From: Cydia pomonella
Lineage: Eukaryota; Arthropoda; Insecta; Lepidoptera; Tortricidae
Assembly (NCBI RefSeq): GCF_033807575.1
Contig: NC_084710.1
Location: forward strand, 19,448,357-19,512,356
Length of the DNA: 64,000 bases
Direction of reading: 5' to 3'
The number at the start of each line of letters is the position of its first letter. The stretch's first letter is position 1. A model generated the notes under the pieces. It had not been told where the DNA came from. It saw only the letters and a program-made list of their open reading frames with translations, and did not search any database. Positions 55,847-64,000 of this stretch are shown in pieces. Position numbers and translations under genes: made by a program.

Positions 55847-56431
55847 TAGTGTTGGCACGAACTCGAGGTTATTGAGTCTGAACTTGAAGAACTCAACTCG
55901 ATTTTACGAGTATGTTAAGCCCCGAGTTAACTCCTTTAAGAGGACAGGCCACTGACGCTTCTCCGCACAAACGTAGTCGCTATTTTCCTCCCCGGATATC
56001 GACATTATTGAAAATGTTTTTACATATTTTGATATATATTAACCATAGCTATGCCCCTATGTTTGACTTTTTCTTTTTTTGTGTAAAAATTTGGAGCGAA
56101 GAACAGATTACATACAAATTTCCAAAAGGTCCTAACTTTTGCAATAATTAAAGATTCGAAAAAAATGGTTGGATACTATTGTTTGATTCCCCACATCTCC
56201 GCTCTGCTCCGCCTCAATGGACAGGAAGCCTTATTGTATGATTTAAGTACGTAACCCATGAATTTTACAAGACATTGCATTGTTTTTGTAAATAAAATTA
56301 GATATTACTAAAAAGGACTCGAGTCTCTAACAAGTTAAAAAGAGCTCAAGTTTCGACTTAATTATAAGAGTCTGAGAACCGAGTTGAGTCTTAACAGACG
56401 ACTCAAAGGACTCGAGTCTTGGCCAACACTA
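55847..56431. mobile_element. Possible hAT-like element, 585 bp
   Basis: The ends TAGTGTTGGC and GCCAACACTA are inverted and followed inward by ACTCGAG motifs on both sides (ACTCGAGG at 55861, GGACTCGAGT at 56409). The flanking octamers GTATGGAT and GTCGATAT agree at only four positions, so the expected 8-bp duplication is not convincing. The interior has many ACTCGA/GAGTC repeats and no transposase. Confidence 0.5.
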
Positions 56432-58331
56432 GTCGATATTCATGTGTTATCGGCACGACCGACTTTTTTATAGCAGCACTTTTTTAAATCGATTAATATT
56501 GCAGTACCCTTGTGAGTGAAAATAGATGTTCAGGTGATGATGGATGGGTTAGTTTTGTGTCTATATAATTACTTAAGACAGGATATAAGTACCTATTCCC
56601 TACATTATAATGAAATGACAGGTTGTTATCGTGAATAGGCTAATATTAGAGTTGATTGTATTAACCTTTCTTGTCTTTTCGTGCCTAAATTAATCTTTTT
56701 TAATAATTTGTGTGTTATGATACATGTTAAAAAACATTTAATTTTAATAACAAAGACTAGTTTTATAATATAACAGAGTGAAGGCTATATAGGCATTCTA
56801 ATCTCCCCTTAGTATCATTATTATGAGTATGTGATTCTATATTCATTTCCCACCACAATACTCTTTTATATTATGTTAGGTAATTTATATTTACCAAAGG
56901 GATTGTATATTCGTTTTATATTCAACAATTGTTCCATATTACTTGTTAGTGATTCTGTGTCCACATGGGGACACCATGGGATTTTATAGCTCGTCACACA
57001 TGCATATCTAACACGTGCTCAAAATTCTAATCTAAATCAGATTACGATCTCATATAAATATGTATTATATCTCGTTTATATTTTACGGCACATAATCAAC
57101 ATAATTGCATATATATTGCCTCTTAATAGGTAGCTGTTTAGAATTATAGCCTCAGGACTATAAACGAAATTAATGAATGCGCAATAGTTGGTAAAATCAG
57201 ATATTTTTATGAATGAGGAGAAGGATCACCACCCTTGTCAAATATCGAGTTATAAAAATAGTGTAAATATACACGGTAAAATTTAATCGGGAATCAGGAA
57301 TCAATTTTTCTATTCGTAATTCAGTAATCCCTGGCGTCACATCACATTTATGTAGTACTAACTTTAAGTTGAACTTAACAAGTTCTTTTTTATCATACCT
57401 AATTATAAGATTGGGTCGAAACGATGTTCAGTGTTCCCGAATCAATGTACTTTAAATGTTATATGGAGGCAGCATAAACTACAATATCCTGTGACGTTCA
57501 GAGCCTGGCCAGGCTTGGCCACAGTACGATAACGAAGCTAAGTCTTTCCCAAGTCAAGAGAACCTCTAGTACACTTTTTGAGACAGACTTATATTTACCC
57601 ATTATTTAAAATAAATTTAAAAATAATTTATTGTTTATTTTATACAATGATTGGCAACAAGTACTTACAATATGCCCAGCATAATCTTGATTTAACAAGA
57701 TTGCTTGCTAAGATAAGTTTATTTATAAAACTTTTATATATTTTTTAGTTGATTATTATTGCTTATAAAGCCTTTAATTATTTATACATGTAGCCTTATG
57801 AGGTTTTCTTCATACTCATATTATCTATATTATCTAATACCTGTTTAGGATATGAGGCAAACTAAGTAACTAGAACAGCCAGACCCTTCGTCCGTAGGTG
57901 TTAATAATACCTGGTGGTACAGGTAATGTTTTTATATTTGTTAGGGTTCGAAGGTTTGATGGAAATGCAATAAGTAACTCCATGGTAGATTTATCCTTAA
58001 CTTTATCAGCTTTACCTCTGACACCGAAGTGTAGATTAAAGAATGAATAAGTGCAATAAACTACTGTAGAACATTGCGCGCGTGTATTAATCTCCACGGA
58101 ATGCGCGTGCTCCATCAAACTAACGAGACTACATTTATCACTGCGCCGGATTATTGTTCCTCAAATTGCCTCCAAGACCACTGCCAACATTTTTCATTTC
58201 AATACCAACGTTGATTACTTTCGACGATTAATCTGCTGTTGTTTCATCTTGGCATTTTTCTGGTTGCAGTCTAAGTTGCCAGAAGTACTACTTAATTGTT
58301 TATACACACATGGCTGAGGTATCCAGCAGTG
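56432..58331. other. Long unassigned AT-rich stretch
   Basis: No gene. An 82-codon minus-strand frame (57870-58118) has no domain. An AT-rich segment at 57600-57740 may be an old retroposon tail. Confidence 0.35.
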
Positions 58332-58430
58332 GCATCATGGCTCTATTTTTATCGCCTGTCACCATGCCCGTCACTTCCCACTTAAATACTTGTTAGAACG
58401 TGACAGGCGATAAAAATGCGACCGTGCTAC
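58332..58430. repeat. Palindromic MITE, family P2 copy 2
   Basis: ATTTTTATCGCCTGTCAC at the left pairs with GTGACAGGCGATAAAAAT at the right. ACTTGTTAGAACGTGAC in the loop matches copy 1 at 28960. Outside the perfect core the outer ends (CATCATGGC and GACCGTGC) pair weakly. Confidence 0.75.
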
Positions 58431-58511
58431 CGCCCCAGGCCTAGTTGAAAAGTTGGAGGATGAGGCTATTTTCTTAAATTCGTAAGTAATTCTATTAAAT
58501 TCGTAAAGTAA

Positions 58512-58795
58512 TTATGATAGTTCAGCCTACAATTCCTACTGCTGGGCACAGGCTTCCTCTCGTACTCGAGAGGGGTTGGACTTTAATCCCCACAATTCCC
58601 TGCACTGGCCTCGGGTTGGGGACTTCACATATGTCTTTAAATTTTTTTGACGATGTGAAAAGCTAGTGGTAAGTTTGAAATGATATTCCGTACGGAAGTT
58701 CTGAAAAACTTATTGTCACGAGCCAGGATTTGAATCCGTGATCTCCGGATTGAAAGTCGAATGTGAGATTCAATCATCCACCATCGCTTTATGAT
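58512..58795 (-). mobile_element. tRNA-derived SINE with LINE-like tail, minus strand
   Basis: On the minus strand the head reads GCGATGGTGGATGATTGAAT, then GGAGATCACGGATTCAAATC (a polymerase III B box: GGATTCAAATCC) and CTGGCTCG. The body ends CTCTCGAGTACGAGAGGAAG and CCTGTGCCCAGCAGTAGGAA, the 3' end shared with 38753 and 63740. A chimera of tRNA head and LINE 3' end is the classic SINE design. A box not clear. Confidence 0.75.
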
Positions 58796-59877
58796 AATTT
58801 GAAATGAAGGTTTCGTTAGTCAATTTATGACTTCGGATGGATACTTCTGTGATTTTCTAATCATCATAAAATATGAACCATTCGGTGACTATTAAAATCA
58901 ATTTATAGTAAAGTGAGAGCAATTAACTTCTATTAGACAGTTTCCATAAAAGCCTTTCACGTGCGCTGCGTGTAAACACTCAAGCGCGTGAGGAGAATGC
59001 CCGATAGTTAGTAAAATAACTTCTGTATACGCGCACCTGTTCAAAGAACGTTTAAAAGCGATACCGATACTTTCATCTTGCTCGCACTAATCGTATTCGA
59101 ATTACGGAGTCCGATCAAAAGCGTTTAGGAATCTATAGTTAGCTCGATTATACAGGAACGAGGGCAAGTTGTCATAACAAAAGTTTATAGAGAACAGTGA
59201 CTGAAGTAAAGGTAAACGCTGGTTGGATCGAGTTTACAAACGTTGCAGGGAAGTACACGCAGATTTGTAATGGGAGTAATAACCCTGACGTGACCAACAA
59301 TATTGTGTATTCCATTACTTATTTTCTAGAAGTATATGGTAGGTAATGCAAATATTAGAGATGTTACGATGTGGGACATCTTTGTTTCTTGACATTTTAC
59401 AACGCATATAAATGGCACACACACTTGGTAGCAATTTTACGCGTTATTATTAAATGTAAAACAATTCAAATTTGCGTCCTTATTCAAATTTGCTTGAATG
59501 TTAAAAGTTATTCCACCTTTCAACTTTCTTATACTTTCGAATTTATCTACGTTCTCGGTCTACAAGCCATACTACTATAACATAGATTGTTGAAAGCAAT
59601 GTGATTATTTATCCAGTTTCAAACAGGTCTTCCTAGTATCAAAATATGTCACCCAGGCAGTAGTATCGTAATACTCGTAATACCTACATTTTAACCAGCT
59701 ACATAATCCACCAGGTCACCATAATTGTCGGCCGCAATCCATAGTACTGTTCTTTAGCCATAAGGAAGAGATAAGGGTTCGGTAAACAATGAAGGGCTCA
59801 GCGTGACGCAGGTGCGCAAACACGTATGAGGCAATCGCATGCGCACGTCTGTCGACGTCGAGATGGTTGCTTAGGAA
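58796..59877. other. Unassigned DNA
   Basis: Nothing recognised. Confidence 0.35.
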
Positions 59878-59975
59878 CTTTTTATGATATAGGAGGAAAG
59901 CGAGCAGAGGAATTGCCTGATGGTAAGCGATTACCGTTAGGTATGGTTGTAAGTGCGTTGCCAGCCTTTAAGATT
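59878..59975 (+). repeat. Common lepidopteran repeat, truncated
   Basis: ATGATATAGGAGGAAAGCGA, TTGCCTGATGGTAAGCGATT and GTAAGTGCGTTGCCAGCCTT match the family at 41066; the CCCATGGACAC block is missing. Confidence 0.6.
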
Positions 59976-60419
59976 GATTGATTGGTTTATGATTTATTGC
60001 CCCTCTCATAGGTCAATAACAAAATCATAACAAAATACACATACAAGGAGATACAAACAGAAAAAAAATACATAACAAATTGACAGGGTTTCCTAAAACC
60101 AAGCAAGAAAATACCAAGCAGTGTGACAAAAGGGATGATTTCACATCTGTTGTGGTTCAGTGTGGACTGGCAGCCACAGCGTTGGTTTCCAGATGGGAGT
60201 AGATACGCTCTTTTTTTGAAAGTTAAAGGGTTTCAATGTATTTGTTGTATTGAACAATTGTATTAAACTTCTTGCTGCCCAGAGACCTATAAAAAGGCCT
60301 TCCATACCATTGTAACAACGAGTACTATGAACCTTTATTTGGACAAATCACAATTGCATTTGTGTTGGCAACTTTTGATCGCTGGCGCCTAGAAGTTACA
60401 TCAGTTGACTGCTAAAACT

Positions 60420-60540
60420 AAGTCCGTTGTCCCGACATTTTTGCCACAGCTCATGGGAGCCTGGGGTCTGCTTGGCAAACTAATACCTAGAATTGGCGTA
60501 GGCTCTAGTTTTTACGAAAGCGACTACTGCGACTACTAAG
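60420..60540 (-). repeat. LINE/SINE 3' region, copy 2
   Basis: The minus strand TCGCTTTCGTAAAAACTAG, GCCTACGCCAATTCTAGG, CAGACCCCAGGCTCCCATGA and GTCGGGACAACG match 53310-53410 in order. Confidence 0.65.
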
Positions 60541-60886
60541 CTACTCCTAAAACTGAGTAAAGGAAAAATACCTACTAAGAACCACAGACCAGTGCTAAGA
60601 ACAAAGCTCTTAAGTGGGTAATTTAGTTTACATATGATAAGAACAGAGTGTAAACACACTTTATGGCAACTGCTTGTATAAGGTATAAGGAGAAACAAGT
60701 TTGTTTCCCTATGCCTCTAAAGGAACTTAGTTAAGTAAAAAAAAAATGTCCATACTGTGTACCTATAAGAAAGATATTGAATATTACTTGGATGAAGAAA
60801 ATAACATACTTACCATTAAAATTTGTGGCTTCAGTCTCCCTACGAGTAAAGAAAATTTTAGGCTAAGTACCTATTCTGGTTGTTAT
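60541..60886. other. Unassigned AT-rich DNA
   Basis: Nothing recognised. Confidence 0.3.
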
Positions 60887-60997
60887 AGCAGGTCATTAAT
60901 TCGATCTGGATTATTCTCTGGTGTTGCAGGTGTCCATGGGCGGCGGTAATCGCTTACCATCAGATGATCCGTCTGCTCGTTTGCCTCCTCTATCATA
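60887..60997 (-). repeat. Common lepidopteran repeat, inverted copy
   Basis: The plus strand shows TTGCAGGTGTCCATGGGCGG, CGGTAATCGCTTACCATCAG and CGTTTGCCTCCTCTATCATA, the reverse complement of the 41066 family. Its end abuts the start of the 0.7-kb repeat with no spacer. Confidence 0.7.
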
Positions 60998-61001
60998 AAA
61001 T

Positions 61002-61604
61002 AACCGGCCAAGAACATGTCGGGCCACGCTCAGGGTAGGGTTCCGTAGTTACTCTTCCGTCACAATAAGCTAAACTGGAGCTTAAAGTGTAGTAAATGGA
61101 CCCTTTCACCCGAGTTAAACAAATAGGCAAATTTGCATAATCAGTACCTAATTAAAGTAAGTCTTTTTACTATGAAGGGAAAACTTTTTGCGATAACTCA
61201 AAAACAGCTAAACTGATCATGTCCGCTATAGTTTTCATTTAATGTCTTTCTTAAGCTCTACCTCCACGATTTTTTTCATATTTTTTGGACCTATGGTTCA
61301 AAAGTTAGAGGGGGGGGGGGACACATTTTTTTTTCTTTCGGAGCGATTATCTCCGAATACATTCACTTTATCAAAAAATGTTTCTTGAAAACCCCTATTA
61401 GTTTTGAAAGACCTTTCCAACGATACCCCACACTCTAGGATTGAAGCGAAAAAAAAAATTCACCCCCACTTTACGTGTAGGGGAGGTACCCTAAAAAAAA
61501 TTAAATTTTTAGATTTTATTGCACGACTTTGTCGGCTTTATTGATTTATATATCCATGCCAAATTTCAGCTTTCTAGCACTAACGACCACGGAGCAAAGC
61601 CTCG

Positions 61605-61643
<39 letters not shown>

Positions 61644-61701
61644 GGACATGGCGAAACTATAAGGGTTCCGTTTTATGCCATTTGGCTACGGAACCCTAAA
61701 A
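61002..61701 (+). repeat. 0.7-kb dispersed repeat, copy 2
   Basis: Collinear with 19541-20254 and nearly identical. It lacks about 27 bases present in copy 1 near 19637-19665, has a longer G-run (12 or so, near 61310) and a longer GACA run (61606-61645). The ends AACCGGCCAAGAACATGTCG and GGCTACGGAACCCTAAAAA are the same. Confidence 0.8.
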
Positions 61702-61969
61702 AACGAGAAATGATTTGACAGCAGACATATATAATTCATAATAGGTAAATCCAGATCATAACCTGACAGGTATTACAATCAGAAAAGGTGTCTATGATCC
61801 CTATACATGAAACTTCCTCAAGCACATTGTATAAAATGTTTGGTTCAACGGTTGCAAGGCGGCACTGTATTCTCCTAATAACTTCTAAGAAGTAGTCTAC
61901 CTAAAATAATGAAGTATTATCTTTATTTTAATCAGTTTCTCCATGATAATATAGTTAAATAGATATAGT
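61702..61969. other. Unassigned AT-rich DNA
   Basis: Nothing recognised. Confidence 0.3.
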
Positions 61970-62062
61970 TTGTGTCATCCACGATGACGCGTAGATTTGT
62001 CAAATTTAATCTTTAATAATATGACATTACAAGTAACGCACGCGTCTTCTTGAATGACACAA
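61970..62062. repeat. Short inverted-repeat element, family P3 copy 2
   Basis: TTGTGTCATCCACGATGACGCG at the left is mirrored by CGCGTCTTCTTGAATGACACAA at the right. The core AATAATATGACATTACAAGT matches copy 1 at 29239. About 93 bp, non-coding. Confidence 0.75.
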
Positions 62063-63739
62063 TCTATATAATTAATTTGAAATTTACTCGTACAAGTTGC
62101 ACGGACTGCTAACACCCCGAACGCGGATGTGAGTTTTTTCGAAGTTCATCGACCGCGTAATTTTAATTAAATCAGACACCTTGAGACCGGACACTTACGA
62201 CACAATGAAGTAATCCTTACTACATATACATCCTATCTTCTTTCTCCAAATATGAACCGTAGCAGCTTTAAAATAGAATTATTTTTTGAAACACTCTGGT
62301 CAGTCAGGTAAGAGCTTGAGAAAGTTAATAGTAAATATCTAATTCTTTTAGAGAGATTGATAGGGCAATAGCGTGCTCCAATTAAATAGTGGGAGTGACT
62401 TTTATGGGAACGAGGATGCTATTAAAGGTATCAAACCTGTAACACTAGTGAAATCGAAATAAGTTTCATACAACTTTTATAGAACTTGTACCGTTTCTAA
62501 CTGGAGTCAGATCATGGTTTATTCAGTTCCTGTGATTGTTTTTAATTAATACTAGGTTACTTTAAAATTAGTTACTTTTAGTTTAATATTAGGTTACTTT
62601 ATCATGTATAATAGTGTTAGATAATGTCATGAAATCTGAAAGCATTTTGCTTTTGATGTTGTTTACGATGTAAAATAATTGGAAATTGAATTGGTATGTA
62701 CTACCTACTTTAATTATTTTTTTTGATAATTTCAAACTACGTTTGTGATAGCTCTAGGACGGATACGGATATGGTAGGTATTCCCAAAAATAACAAGTTT
62801 TACATACTTATCAATTTTCATTTCATTTTTTTTTTCAAAGGCACATTATACATAATCAATTTCAAAGTTACTGCTTATGCGGTTTGTTGGCGAGACAGCG
62901 CTCATTTTTTACATTTTTATGCACCTAAAAAGGTACCGTACTCAATTTTTGAGTATGACGAATTATAAGTATTTGTGAAGTATAAACATATAATTATATT
63001 CGGACGATTGACTATGTATCGTATGATTTACTTGGACTGGGCACCATTGGAGCCATAAAGGTCCAACTTTGACCTCACTTGAATATTATTACTAATGTCC
63101 TTTTAAAGCCACGCATGTCGCATCATCTGCAATGTGCATAATATAAAATCCATTAGGCCTTTCACCGCTGTCACTCATTACTGTCTTCGCGTCGAGGAGA
63201 CGAATGTGAATGCATGGTTTTTTCTTGCGTTCTTGGCACGCGTCACATTCACACCGGCTTTAAAACTTTAGATAAGGTTAGTATAAGAAAATGTTAGTAT
63301 GAGAAAATATTAGGCTTAGGGTAAGAAACTTAAGAGGGGGCTAACGAAGATTGGTAGTTTTAATTTTAAAAGTTTTTTTTATTTTATTATTGGGAAACAA
63401 ACAGCGAAAAATAATACATATGTTTAAACAAATATAGAATACTCACAAACCATAACAGTTTCCACTTATAGAATAATAACATTCTTTGCTGCTCAAACCA
63501 GACTTATACAATTTGGTTTAACTTCTATGAATTTATAAAGTAGGTTTAGGTAAGATTATTAAACTTTAACAACAGAAAAGAAAGACGCTATACCTTGCTT
63601 ATACTTAATTTACATGCAGCTCATTATTTTAGAGAATACAAATCATTAGATTTTATATTTACTACTTTTTTATTATTACTGTTATTTATTTATTTATGTT
63701 CTTAATTGCAGAAACAAACTTGGTAATGTAGAATTAAAT
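62063..63739. other. Unassigned AT-rich DNA
   Basis: No gene. Small direct repeats occur: AAT(A/T)CTAGGTTACTTTA-like units at 62550-62602 and GTTAGTAT(A/G)AGAAAAT at 63278-63309. Confidence 0.4.
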
Positions 63740-63990
63740 ATATCAATATCATTTTTCGCAACTTATGTACGGAATATCATTTGATATTAGTTAATCATTA
63801 GCTTTTCGGTACAGGAAAATATCGTGCTGAAACCTGCATACATCAGCGAAGAAATTCAAAGGTCTATGTGAAGTCTTCTACCCCTAATGGGCCAGCGTGG
63901 GGACGATAGCCCAAACTCTCTCGCGCATGAGAGGAGGCCTGTGCCCAGCAGTGGTACGTATATAGGCTGAATTATTATATTATTAACCAA
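63740..63990 (+). mobile_element. LINE/SINE 3' region, copy 2 of the GTGCCCAGCAGTGG type
   Basis: It starts near TTTTTCGCAACTTATGTACG, runs through GAAACCTGCATACATCAGCG, GGGCCAGCGTGGGGACGATA and CTCTCGCGCATGAGAGGAGG, and ends GTATATAGGCTGAATTATTA. It lacks the tRNA-like head seen at 58780, so it is 5' truncated. The window ends shortly after it. Confidence 0.75.
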
Positions 63991-64000
63991 CGGCAATGCC

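Noticed and set aside
58722..58795. tRNA-like sequence on the minus strand
   Set aside because: Has a B box only and is joined to a LINE-type 3' end, so it is a SINE head.

Overview
The window looks like non-coding, repeat-rich chromosomal DNA from a lepidopteran insect (moth or butterfly). The evidence is an AT-rich background without bacterial-style gene packing, a complete Ty1/copia retrotransposon, several retroposon 3' ends and tRNA-derived SINEs of types I recognise from Lepidoptera, and many small palindromic elements with paired termini. The order-level call rests on recognising these repeat families from memory; no host gene confirms it. I found no convincing host protein-coding exon, rRNA, functional tRNA or CRISPR array in 64 kb. 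The window is most likely intergenic, or the inside of a very large intron.

Layout. 0-12.8 kb: AT-rich DNA with several inverted-repeat elements (0.37, 2.3, 4.9, 6.2, 7.4, 7.7 kb), two decayed non-LTR retrotransposon ORF ends (1.5 and 6.5-6.7 kb), a CpG-rich patch (5.24-5.41 kb) and old repeats (8.7-9.0 kb). 12.8-15.4 kb: a palindromic element, a retroposon tail, a second inverted-repeat element interrupted by a truncated SINE with a 7-bp target duplication, and a 360-bp dispersed repeat. 15.4-31.3 kb: mostly unassigned DNA with a 0.7-kb repeat (19.5 kb) and a run of short DNA-transposon-like elements, including one with an exact 8-bp target duplication (29.8 kb) and a composite inverted-repeat structure (30.2-31.0 kb).

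31.37-35.60 kb: the one intact coding locus, a 4,231-bp Ty1/copia element on the minus strand. It has identical 109-bp LTRs, a 5-bp target duplication, a primer-binding site, a polypurine tract and a single 1,301-codon Gag-Pol frame. Gag and zinc knuckle would package the RNA, protease would cut the polyprotein, reverse transcriptase and RNase H would make cDNA, and integrase would insert it.

35.6-64 kb: a mariner-like element (37.7 kb), LINE/SINE ends (38.8, 39.1, 40.3, 53.2, 54.4, 58.5, 63.8 kb), a 419-bp palindrome (39.7 kb), further DNA-transposon derivatives, an inverted pair of ~210-bp repeats (48.4 and 50.9 kb), a 262-codon 3' fragment of a restriction-like-endonuclease non-LTR element in a TAA-rich site (54.5-55.5 kb), and a second copy of the 0.7-kb repeat (61.0 kb).

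I see no cellular pathway and no convincing new biological system. The window's interest lies in its layered history of insertions: element into element, and a recent copia into old repeat-rich DNA.
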